Source: Sphingobacterium puteale (GTDB lineage: Bacteria; Bacteroidota; Bacteroidia; Sphingobacteriales; Sphingobacteriaceae). Taken from it: 64,000 bases of DNA. Both the position numbers and the translations under genes were made by a program. Positions 54,682 to 62,533 of this stretch are shown one piece after another (position 1 is the first letter of the stretch; each line of letters opens with the position of its first letter). The stretch lies in contig NZ_RBWS01000006.1 in the NCBI RefSeq assembly GCF_003627955.1, positions 124,001 through 188,000 on the forward strand, read 5' to 3'. The notes under the pieces were generated by a model, which searched no databases, had not been told where the DNA came from, and saw only the letters and a list, made by a program, of their open reading frames with translations.

Positions 54682-56808
54682 ATGAATATGCTAAAAACTA
54701 TAGTTTTGGCCGTAGTAGCCTTAATGGGCTTTAACCCTGTCTCCCCAGCTATGCAAGGTATGAATCGGGAGCCTGATTCACTGACGTTGAAAGAGGTTTT
54801 TAAAGATAAATTTTTTATAGGCACGGCACTCAACCTTGATCAGATATGGGAGCGAGACACTAAAGCTGTAGCTGTCGTCAAAAAACAATTCAATTCCATT
54901 GTCGCTGAGAACTGCATGAAAAGTATGTTTTTGCAGCCTCAGGAAGGGCGGTTTTATTTTAAAGACGCGGATCGTTTTGTTGCATTTGGAGAACAGAACA
55001 AAATGCAAGTTATTGGCCATACATTAATCTGGCATTCACAGACACCAGCTTGGTTTTTTGTTGATAAAAAAGGAAAAGATGTATCTCGCGAGGTGTTGAT
55101 TGAACGTATGCGTAAGCATATACAAACTGTCGTTTCCCGCTATAAAGGTCGCGTGTTTGGGTGGGATGTCGTGAATGAAGCTATATTGGATAATGGCGAA
55201 TGGCGTAAAAGCAAATTTTATCAGATTATTGGGCCAGAATTTATACAATTGGCTTTTCAATTTGCCCATGAGGCGGACCCTAACGCTGAATTGTATTATA
55301 ATGACTATTCAACGGCCATTCCCGAAAAGCGAAAAGGAATTATGGCTATGGTACAACAGGTGAAGGTAGCCGGCGGACATATAAGTGGGATTGGTATGCA
55401 GGAGCATAATGCGCTGGACAATCCGCCACTGGAAGAGGTTGAAAAGACCATTTTGGGGTTTGCAGGCCTCGGTGTGAAAGTTATGGTGACTGAGATGGAT
55501 ATTTCTGTGCTTCCACATATTCGACCCAACATGGGCGCAGAAATTGGAGAACGCTATGCCTACAGTAAAGAAACAGACCCCTATGAAAAAGGATTGCCTC
55601 CGGGCAAGATGGCGGAACTTGGCAAAAGATATGTTGACTTTTTTAACCTATATCTCAAGCATCAAGATAAAATATCCCGTGTGACCTTATGGGGCGTTGG
55701 TGATGGCGATTCATGGAAGAACGGCTGGCCTATTCCGGGACGTACGGATTACCCACTTTTGTTTGACCGTCATTATCAGCCCAAACCATTTGTAAAAGAT
55801 ATTATAGGATTGACTCAAAAAAAAGTAATAAAGAAAATGAACAAAAGTAAATACTTATATCCAAGTGACTATATGGCTGATCCATCGGCCCATGTTTTTG
55901 AAAATAAAATCTATATTTATCCATCTCATGACCGCGAGAGTGGTATTCCTGAAAATGACAATGGCGATCATTTCGACATGCGAGATTACCATGTTTTTTC
56001 ACTGGAAGATGTGCAGGACGAAGTCGTTGACCACGGGAAAGTATTGGATGTAAAAGATATTCCTTGGTCCGGCCGGCAACTTTGGGATTCAGATGTTACT
56101 GAGAAAGATGGCAAGTACTACATGTATTTTTCCATGAAAGACAAAAACGATATTTTTAGACTTGGTGTTGCATTAGCGGACAAACCCTACGGGCCATTTA
56201 TACCGCAGTCTGATCCGATCAAGGGAAGTTACAGCATCGATCCCTGTGCGTTTAAAGATGAGAATGGATGCTATTATCTCTATTTCGGCGGTATCTGGGG
56301 TGGGCAGCTTCAATTTTATCGAAATAATAAAATTGTTGTACCAAATGAATTGCCTAAGGCAGATGAACCGGCATTAACGCCAAAGGTCGTTAAGATATCT
56401 GCCGATATGCTTGAATTTTCCGAGCAACCGCGTGATCTTGTCATCTTGGATAAAAATGGTACGGCCTTAAGACAAGGGGATACCGAAAAACGATTTTTTG
56501 AAGCGTCCTGGATGCATAAATATAAGGGAAGGTACTATTTTTCTTATTCCACGGGTGATAGCCATTTAATTTGTTACGCAATAGGAGATAATCCTTATGG
56601 ACCATTCACCTATCAGGGCGTTATTCTATCCCCAGTTGTAGGCTGGACGACTCACCACAGTATTTTGGAGTTCAAGGGCAAATGGTACCTTTTTTACCAT
56701 GATTCCGTTCCGTCGGGCGGAAAAACTTGGCTAAGAAGTATGAAAGTTGTTGAAATTGAATATGATGAAAACGGACATATCAAACCTATAAATGGTTTAT
56801 CCTCCTAA
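54682..56808 (+). CDS. Bifunctional GH10 xylanase - GH43 xylosidase/arabinofuranosidase fusion
   Basis: A 708-residue protein made of two complete enzymes. GH10 (about 30-375) has acid/base Glu166 in WDVVNEAI and nucleophile Glu271 in VTEMDIS. GH43 (386-708) has base Asp400 in DYMADPSAHVF, Asp520 in SIDPCAF and acid Glu607 in RFFEASW. It would cut xylan oligosaccharides and then trim the ends in the same place, probably the periplasm (weak signal peptide, cut near residue 23). The joint is only VIKK, and Met386 looks like the natural start of a stand-alone GH43 protein (MNKSKYLYPSDYMADP). The join depends on an A8 run at 55817-55824: with one A fewer the GH10 frame would end at TAATAA, just before that Met. 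Confidence 0.9.
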   Translation: MNMLKTIVLAVVALMGFNPVSPAMQGMNREPDSLTLKEVFKDKFFIGTALNLDQIWERDTKAVAVVKKQFNSIVAENCMKSMFLQPQEGRFYFKDADRFVAFGEQNKMQVIGHTLIWHSQTPAWFFVDKKGKDVSREVLIERMRKHIQTVVSRYKGRVFGWDVVNEAILDNGEWRKSKFYQIIGPEFIQLAFQFAHEADPNAELYYNDYSTAIPEKRKGIMAMVQQVKVAGGHISGIGMQEHNALDNPPLEEVEKTILGFAGLGVKVMVTEMDISVLPHIRPNMGAEIGERYAYSKETDPYEKGLPPGKMAELGKRYVDFFNLYLKHQDKISRVTLWGVGDGDSWKNGWPIPGRTDYPLLFDRHYQPKPFVKDIIGLTQKKVIKKMNKSKYLYPSDYMADPSAHVFENKIYIYPSHDRESGIPENDNGDHFDMRDYHVFSLEDVQDEVVDHGKVLDVKDIPWSGRQLWDSDVTEKDGKYYMYFSMKDKNDIFRLGVALADKPYGPFIPQSDPIKGSYSIDPCAFKDENGCYYLYFGGIWGGQLQFYRNNKIVVPNELPKADEPALTPKVVKISADMLEFSEQPRDLVILDKNGTALRQGDTEKRFFEASWMHKYKGRYYFSYSTGDSHLICYAIGDNPYGPFTYQGVILSPVVGWTTHHSILEFKGKWYLFYHDSVPSGGKTWLRSMKVVEIEYDENGHIKPINGLSS
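55817..55824 (+). repeat. A8 homopolymer at the GH10/GH43 junction
   Basis: Eight A in a row at the end of the GH10 domain. In the present frame translation reads through into GH43. With seven A, GH10 would end after Lys381 at tandem stop codons TAA TAA (starting at what is now 55826), 5 bases before the GH43 ATG at 55837. Homopolymers of this length are prone to replication slippage, transcriptional slippage and sequencing error. Confidence 0.8.
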
Positions 56809-56844
56809 ATAATGATTTTGTTGAATTCGCGAATGACCTATATC

Positions 56845-57009
56845 ATGCGCTTGCGCTTCTTCTTGCCAATAGTTTTATTTTGCTTTCCGCATTTAGTAAG
56901 ATCAGAGGATGGAAGTCAATTATGGCTAAATTTGACTATTTCACTTTGCATAAAAGCAAATCTTCCCGATGAATTGGGAAGATTTGCTTTTATGCTCCGA
57001 TTTAACTAA
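56845..57009 (+). pseudogene. 5' remnant of a GH67 alpha-glucuronidase gene
   Basis: From the ATG at 56845 the frame encodes a signal peptide (MRLRFFLPIVLFCFPHLVRS) followed at once by EDGSQLWLNL, which matches the first mature residues of GH67 alpha-glucuronidases (typically EDGY.LWLRY). The match stops at about 56934, and 15 bases later the operon's terminator begins, so the frame's remaining codons are terminator sequence. A full GH67 gene is near 2 kb; about 95 percent is gone. GH67 removes methyl-glucuronic acid from xylan oligosaccharides and often ends xylan operons, which makes this position expected. The identification rests on about ten residues plus context. Confidence 0.5.
56949..56994. 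terminator. 19-bp perfect hairpin, bidirectional terminator between convergent operons
   Basis: CATAAAAGCAAATCTTCCC and its exact complement flank an 8-base loop (GATGAATT). A/T-rich outer stem provides T runs on both strands. It separates the plus-strand xylan operon from the minus-strand GH2 operon, whose last gene stops at 57006. Confidence 0.85.
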
Positions 57010-58778
57010 TTGAAATTGTTTATGAATTGATCTGCTACAATGTACCAAGCCTTCTTTTTTTCTCCCCGATCAGATAACAATCCTTTTCTGTTCCAGCCCT
57101 TTTGATAAATGGGATGGGCTCTCCCCGGAGAACGGAAATCTACTAGGAGCCATGGCGTTGCTCCACTTAGAAAAGGTATGTTCTTGAACATTTTAAATTG
57201 GCGCATATAAATATCCGCCAGGTAATCTTCACTCCAGCTGCTTGCTCGATTTGGATCGATATTGTTTCCGAAAACTGCTTCACCTCCAAATTCCGAAAAG
57301 ATTAGCGGTTTATTGAATTTGGATATCCATTCGACTTCTTTATCTGTTTCGGGCCATGGTTTATACCAGCCGAGGTATTGATTGATCGCCATGACGTCCA
57401 TCAAACTATTGAGTTTATCTTCAATATAGGCCTTGTTGCCCTCAAAGCGCATATTATTAAACGCTGAGGTCACGAGACGCGTATTGTCCAACGATTTTGC
57501 TAGGTAATACAATGCTGTGAGCGAACTGTCTCTTGGCGGCGAGGAGTAGGTTTCATTCGAGAGGCTCCATATGATGGTTGCAGCCCGGTTTTTATCCCGG
57601 GCAATCATCTCTTTAAGCATCAAGTTCATTTTTTCTTTCATGTCTGCATTTGTAAAGTCTATTCCCTGGTAAATAGGCAGTTCTTCCCAAACCATCAGGC
57701 CCATTTTCTCCGCCATTTTTACCATCTTTTCATGATGTGGATAATGTACCAGACGCACATAATTACAGCCTAAATCCTTGGCCCATTCCAAAAGCATTTG
57801 ATAGTCGCTTTCGCTATAGGCACGGGAGCGACGTTGCGGAACTTCTTCATGAATATTAATCCCTTTTAAAAAGATTGCTTTGCCGTTCAATAAAATATTT
57901 GTTCCATCAACTTTTATTGTTCGAAATCCAATTTGCTCCTTTATGTGATCCGTTTCTGCGGAGACACGTACCTCATATAACTTTGGATTTTCCGGTGTCC
58001 ACAAGGTCTTCTTCCGAAAAGGAAATTTGAGTATAGCTTTTCCCTCTTTATCTGTTCTGGTTTTAAACCTGACATGTAATTCTGGAATGTTTATTTCTAT
58101 ATCTTGTTCTTTTGAAGGGCCATCAAGGGAGACGTATCCGTCAATGGTATTTTCATTATGCTGTGCCAGTTGAATAAAGTAATCCTTAATATAGGTTTTT
58201 GGAGTCTGTACGAGGTCGACATCACGTGTTATCCCACCGTAATTGAACCAGTCGAAGCCAAGTCCGGGTATACCATCCTTCATGCGCTGATTATTTACTT
58301 TCACAATAAGACTATTTTCCCCACCTTTTAGCAGGTCTGTTACTTCAAATTGGAAAGGTGTAAAACCACCTTCATGTTCACCGATTTTGCTGCCATTCAA
58401 ATAAACTTCTGCCTTATAGTTTATTGCGGCGAAATGGAGAAAAAATCGGCGATCTTCAGTTTTTTGTACGTTAAACGAGCGTTTGTACCAGATGCTACTT
58501 TCATAATAGTTGAGCTCAGGAAGTTGGGAGTTGAAATCTCCGGGCACATAAAGCTGAGGACCACCTTCAAATGCGGATTCGACAAAATCGGTGTTTTTTA
58601 AAGGCTTTCGATCTTTATAATAGGCAGCCCAATCTCCAGACCCGGCATCGAAGGGATCTATAATGACATTCCATAAACCATTTAGGCTGCTGCTTTGCCG
58701 CCCTTCGATATGGATCATTGCGGATTGAGCAAACGATAGGAGCGGGAATAACTGTAATAATGCTAATATAATTTTCAT
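57006..58778 (-). CDS. GH2 beta-glucuronidase-like glycoside hydrolase
   Basis: Secreted 590-residue GH2 enzyme. I start at 58778 (MKIILALLQLFPLLSFAQ, a clear signal peptide); another ATG lies three codons upstream. Domains: sugar-binding beta-sandwich (about 25-180; YYESSIWYKRSF, YNYKAEVYLNG-like strand), immunoglobulin-like domain (about 185-280) and barrel (about 285-590). Acid/base Glu409 in SLSNETY and nucleophile Glu496 in FSEFGGEA. The segment WFNYGGITRDVDLV is typical of the beta-glucuronidase side of GH2. Beta-glucuronidase is the nearest guess, but galacturonidase and beta-galactosidase remain possible. Last gene of a minus-strand operon with GH29, GH97 and GH42. Confidence 0.87.
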   Translation of the reverse strand: MKIILALLQLFPLLSFAQSAMIHIEGRQSSSLNGLWNVIIDPFDAGSGDWAAYYKDRKPLKNTDFVESAFEGGPQLYVPGDFNSQLPELNYYESSIWYKRSFNVQKTEDRRFFLHFAAINYKAEVYLNGSKIGEHEGGFTPFQFEVTDLLKGGENSLIVKVNNQRMKDGIPGLGFDWFNYGGITRDVDLVQTPKTYIKDYFIQLAQHNENTIDGYVSLDGPSKEQDIEINIPELHVRFKTRTDKEGKAILKFPFRKKTLWTPENPKLYEVRVSAETDHIKEQIGFRTIKVDGTNILLNGKAIFLKGINIHEEVPQRRSRAYSESDYQMLLEWAKDLGCNYVRLVHYPHHEKMVKMAEKMGLMVWEELPIYQGIDFTNADMKEKMNLMLKEMIARDKNRAATIIWSLSNETYSSPPRDSSLTALYYLAKSLDNTRLVTSAFNNMRFEGNKAYIEDKLNSLMDVMAINQYLGWYKPWPETDKEVEWISKFNKPLIFSEFGGEAVFGNNIDPNRASSWSEDYLADIYMRQFKMFKNIPFLSGATPWLLVDFRSPGRAHPIYQKGWNRKGLLSDRGEKKKAWYIVADQFINNFN

Positions 58779-58864
58779 GTTGCACATAGTTTTAATTTTC
58801 TAATTTCTTAGCCGATGTCCGGAGAAAGCCTTGCTGTATTATTTTTATAGTCCGAAGAAACGGT

Positions 58865-60502
58865 TTAGTTAATCTTCAAAACCAGCGAAATTTGATTTGG
58901 CATCTCCACCGGCAAGGTGACGGAAAGTGCCTCTTCATTTTGATGGAATATCAGTTTTTTCTTATGGCCCAATAGTGATACGGTTTTAACGCGCAGTGAA
59001 GGAACTGTTTTATTTTTCTTTCCCAAAGACTTTATCAAAATTCTTCCATCGGTTGGCCAAGCCATGATATGGGCATAAATGGCGTCTCCTTTCTGTACAA
59101 AACGGATATCTTCTGCGGTATAGGCATTGTCCTTATCTTCATTGAATCCAGCCGCGTTCAAAGGGCTCTTTTCTACTGTACTTGGTCCCTCACCATATAT
59201 TTTCCAGGGGCGGGTATCAAAGATTCCTTCTTTATTGATTTGCATCCAGTCGCCTATCTCATGTAGAATTTTCTCTTCTTTATCGTCTATGCTGCCATCT
59301 CCCTTGATCGGAACGTTAAGCAGGAGGTTACCATTTTTACTGACAATATCAATAAGCATATGAATGACCTTTTTACTGGACTTGTAAGTGTTGTTTTCGT
59401 AGTCAGCTTTATTATAGTGCCAGCTACCCAGACAGGTACATGTCTGCCAGGCTTTTTCTTGAACTTGATCGGGCACGCCACGTTCGACATCCCATACCAA
59501 ACACTCTTTTTGTTGTTCGGACAAAATTTTTCCAAACAGTACTGCATCGACCTTTCCTTTGTTTTTCTTGACGTTACTATTATAAAAATGGGCGGCAATA
59601 TCGAGTCCAACATTACTGATAGGCCACAAAGGGAGTGTCGTATCATCAAAATAGAGCAGGTCGGGTTGATAGGTGTCGATCATGTCGACTGTTCGTTGAT
59701 AGAAATTATCGATATACTCCCGCGTCGGTATGGAGGCTCCATTATGCCAATCCCACTGCGCCCATAAAGATTTCACATCCTCACTTCCCTTGCTAAGGGG
59801 ATGATTTTGACGGTAGAGTTCTTTGGGGTCATAGCCTTCCCACCATTTACCTTTTCCATCTTCTTTTGTCATATTACCATCATAGGGAACGCCTTTGAGT
59901 GGGCCAGATTGATCCGCTCGTTGAGCTGTTTCATACCATGTCCATGCATGGGAGGAATGAATGCTTACACCGAAGGGAAGGCTATTTTTCTTCGCGGCCT
60001 TTGACCAGGCGGCGAGGATATCACGTTTGGGCCCCATATTGACCGAATTCCATTTTTGATATTTGCTATCCCACAGATCGAAATTGTCGTGATGGTTTCC
60101 CATTGCAAAGAAATATTGTGCCCCGACCTTTTTGTACAATGCGACAAGTCTTTCAGGATCCCATTTTTCAGCTTTCCAGGTATTGATAACATCTTTAAAT
60201 CCAGCCACAGAAGGATGTCCATAATTTTTTAGATGCGAATTATGCTGCCAGCTGCCTTCATCATACATGCCGCGGGCATACCAATCACCCTGTTCGGGCT
60301 GACATTGAGGCCCCCAGTGTGCCCAGATTCCGAACTTGGCATTGCGAAACCATTCAGGCGCTTCATATTGCGCCAGGGATTCCCAGGTAGGCTGAAATTT
60401 ATCCGAAGAGGAGGCCGTTTCTCTTTTTTGTTGGGCGGACGCATTTAACGCCGTTCCGAGGACTGTAAAAAGTAATAGTGTTTTAAAAATATTCTTGTTC
60501 AT
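58865..60502 (-). CDS. GH29 alpha-L-fucosidase-like enzyme with Sec signal
   Basis: A 545-residue paralogue of the GH29 at 8401. The Met at 60502 begins a Sec signal peptide ending NASAQ; the open frame upstream is not supported. Shared motifs: PEWFRNAKFGIWAHWGPQCQ, NHHDNFDLW, HAWTWYETAQRADQ and LLYFDDT with nucleophile candidate Asp286. Again the canonical KHHDGF is replaced by NHHDNF. It lies between GH2 and GH97, with gaps of 77-90 and 46 bases, in an operon aimed at galactose- or fucose-bearing side chains. Periplasmic. The substrate may be L-fucose or its 6-hydroxylated relative L-galactose. Confidence 0.88.
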   Translation of the reverse strand: MNKNIFKTLLLFTVLGTALNASAQQKRETASSSDKFQPTWESLAQYEAPEWFRNAKFGIWAHWGPQCQPEQGDWYARGMYDEGSWQHNSHLKNYGHPSVAGFKDVINTWKAEKWDPERLVALYKKVGAQYFFAMGNHHDNFDLWDSKYQKWNSVNMGPKRDILAAWSKAAKKNSLPFGVSIHSSHAWTWYETAQRADQSGPLKGVPYDGNMTKEDGKGKWWEGYDPKELYRQNHPLSKGSEDVKSLWAQWDWHNGASIPTREYIDNFYQRTVDMIDTYQPDLLYFDDTTLPLWPISNVGLDIAAHFYNSNVKKNKGKVDAVLFGKILSEQQKECLVWDVERGVPDQVQEKAWQTCTCLGSWHYNKADYENNTYKSSKKVIHMLIDIVSKNGNLLLNVPIKGDGSIDDKEEKILHEIGDWMQINKEGIFDTRPWKIYGEGPSTVEKSPLNAAGFNEDKDNAYTAEDIRFVQKGDAIYAHIMAWPTDGRILIKSLGKKNKTVPSLRVKTVSLLGHKKKLIFHQNEEALSVTLPVEMPNQISLVLKIN

Positions 60503-60548
60503 CGTATGCTGTATTTTTATGTTGAATAATGTATTTAATCTGTTAATG

Positions 60549-62498
60549 TTACTGTGGTTTGATAACCGCGGCATATCCGCCACCATTGACCATTGATATT
60601 TTTATTGACTTTCCAGCCTCGAATACCAGTGTTTCTTTATCAAGCTTTGTAGGTGTTGTTGCCGCATCTTTTGCATCCTGCCAATATTCCAGCACATATT
60701 TGCCTGTAGGCAGGAAATTGGTCGGTATCGTAATGGTGCGGGCCATGTTGTTGGTCATGGCACCGATAAACCAGTTTGTTTCCGAACGTTTGGCCATCAC
60801 AATAAATTCCCCGGGGTAACCGTCTATGAAACGTGTATCATCCCATACTGTGGGTACGATCTGCAAAAAATCACTTCCAGGTTGGCCTAAAACATGCTTG
60901 GGGTGGTCGCAGAACACAGTCAAGGGACTTTCATATAGTATAAATTTGGCGAGTTCGGCACAACGGGTGTTCATTATCATGGTTGGTGACTGCTTCTTAA
61001 ACTGGGCTGCGCTCACATTGAGAAAACCCCCTGGCGTATAATCCATAGGCCCTGCCAGCATGCGCGTAAAAGGTAAAGTAACGTTATGTGTAGGGATGAT
61101 ACGGTCAGAAAATTTGGCATACTCTTCACCCAGCACACCTTCACGTGTGATCATATTGGGGTAGGTACGTTCGATGCCATCGGGTTTGTAGGCACCATGG
61201 AAGTTGACCATGAGTCGGTGCTCGGCTGCTTTTTTGATCACTTTATGGTACCAGTTTACCATCTCCTGATCGTCGCGGTCCATAAAATCTATTTTTACGC
61301 CGGCGATCCCCCAGCGCTCGTATAGTTCAAAGGCTTTTTCGAAGGCGTTGTTGCGGTTGGCATCGGTGCTGTACAGCCACAACCAGAGACGCACATTTTT
61401 CTTTCGGGCATAATCGAGTATTTCGGGCATATTGATTTGGGATGCCGGTTTGGTAATATCGGCCTGGGCTTGGTTGAACGGCCCATACCACTGCCAGTCG
61501 ATCAGCATATAAGGCCATCCCTGTGCAGCAGCAAAATCTATATATTCTTTGATAACGGCGGTCTCCATTTTCACTTCGCCGCTCCACCAGTGGTCCCATG
61601 CGCAAAGTCCCGGTTTTATCCATGTGGGGTCTTCGATTGCGCAGGGTGGGTTGAGCGATTGAACAATTTCGGATTCGATAAATCGTCCAGGGTTATCGCC
61701 AATCATTACCACACGCCAAGGAGTCTTTATTTTGTCTGCAAAACGGGCTTTGATACCGTCTTCTTTTTCACCCGGCAACGGAGAAAGTTTGGTTGTGAGC
61801 AGTGCCTGTCCTTTAGCATCAGCGGAGCTGCTACCGATATAAAATCCGGGATAATTGTCTATGTTCGCTTCGGTGATAGCCAGATAGTTTTCCCTGTCAA
61901 CTTCAATCAATAAAGGAAGTCCGGTCAGGGTCTGATCGCTGAATCCGGCCAAGGGAACTTTATTGAATTCGCTTTCCTGGCTAGAGGTATAACGTAGCTT
62001 ATATGTTGCTGCCCAAGCGTGAGCCTGACCAGCGACTGAAAAGCCGGTCATTTCGCTGGTGATGGCTCTGTTGCCTATTTTCGGGCTGCTGTACAATTGA
62101 TAGCGAAAGGCTACCCCATTGTTATAGGCCCGAAAGAAGAGGTCCATCCGTCGTTTCTCGCCTTCCTTTTCGATCAGGGCAAGATGAGTTTCGTTCCACT
62201 GCATGTCGATATTGGCGTGTTTATTCTTTACGACTGGTCTCCAAGAATCGCGTTGACTGCTGGTTTTAGGAGTGCTTAGCAAGGTAAAGCCTCTATGCAT
62301 GGCAGGTTCATCCTGTAGTTGAAAACCCATTGGCGAAGGGTGTATGACTTGCTTGTCCCTGTAGGATACGGAGTAGGAGAGCCCATCGGATAGGTCAATG
62401 TCCAAACAAATTTTTCCGTCAGGGGATTTTATTGTGTAAGTCTGTGCCGAGAGGCCCAACGATATTGCGAGAAATAGAATGATGATAAATGCTCTCAT
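60549..62498 (-). CDS. GH97 retaining alpha-galactosidase-like enzyme
   Basis: Secreted GH97 enzyme of 649 residues, starting at 62498 where a signal peptide (MRAFIIILFLAISLGLSAQ) begins. An N-terminal beta-supersandwich (about 20-270) is followed by the barrel. The motif GVKIDFMDRDDQ with Asp404 marks the retaining subgroup (as in the Bacteroides alpha-galactosidase BtGal97b), rather than the inverting SusB group, which has Glu residues instead. Glu453 in TREGVLGEEY is the probable acid/base. Retaining GH97 enzymes cut alpha-galactosides, and some cut beta-L-arabinopyranosides, which are stereochemically alike. Either would suit arabinoxylan or galactan side chains. Confidence 0.9.
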   Translation of the reverse strand: MRAFIIILFLAISLGLSAQTYTIKSPDGKICLDIDLSDGLSYSVSYRDKQVIHPSPMGFQLQDEPAMHRGFTLLSTPKTSSQRDSWRPVVKNKHANIDMQWNETHLALIEKEGEKRRMDLFFRAYNNGVAFRYQLYSSPKIGNRAITSEMTGFSVAGQAHAWAATYKLRYTSSQESEFNKVPLAGFSDQTLTGLPLLIEVDRENYLAITEANIDNYPGFYIGSSSADAKGQALLTTKLSPLPGEKEDGIKARFADKIKTPWRVVMIGDNPGRFIESEIVQSLNPPCAIEDPTWIKPGLCAWDHWWSGEVKMETAVIKEYIDFAAAQGWPYMLIDWQWYGPFNQAQADITKPASQINMPEILDYARKKNVRLWLWLYSTDANRNNAFEKAFELYERWGIAGVKIDFMDRDDQEMVNWYHKVIKKAAEHRLMVNFHGAYKPDGIERTYPNMITREGVLGEEYAKFSDRIIPTHNVTLPFTRMLAGPMDYTPGGFLNVSAAQFKKQSPTMIMNTRCAELAKFILYESPLTVFCDHPKHVLGQPGSDFLQIVPTVWDDTRFIDGYPGEFIVMAKRSETNWFIGAMTNNMARTITIPTNFLPTGKYVLEYWQDAKDAATTPTKLDKETLVFEAGKSIKISMVNGGGYAAVIKPQ

Positions 62499-62533
62499 GA
62501 TAATTAGTGAATATGTTGATAAGGGAATGTGAA

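Noticed and set aside
56812..57009. Functional 65-residue secreted peptide
   Set aside because: The second half is encoded by the terminator hairpin and the start of the mature part matches GH67; a gene stub is more likely.
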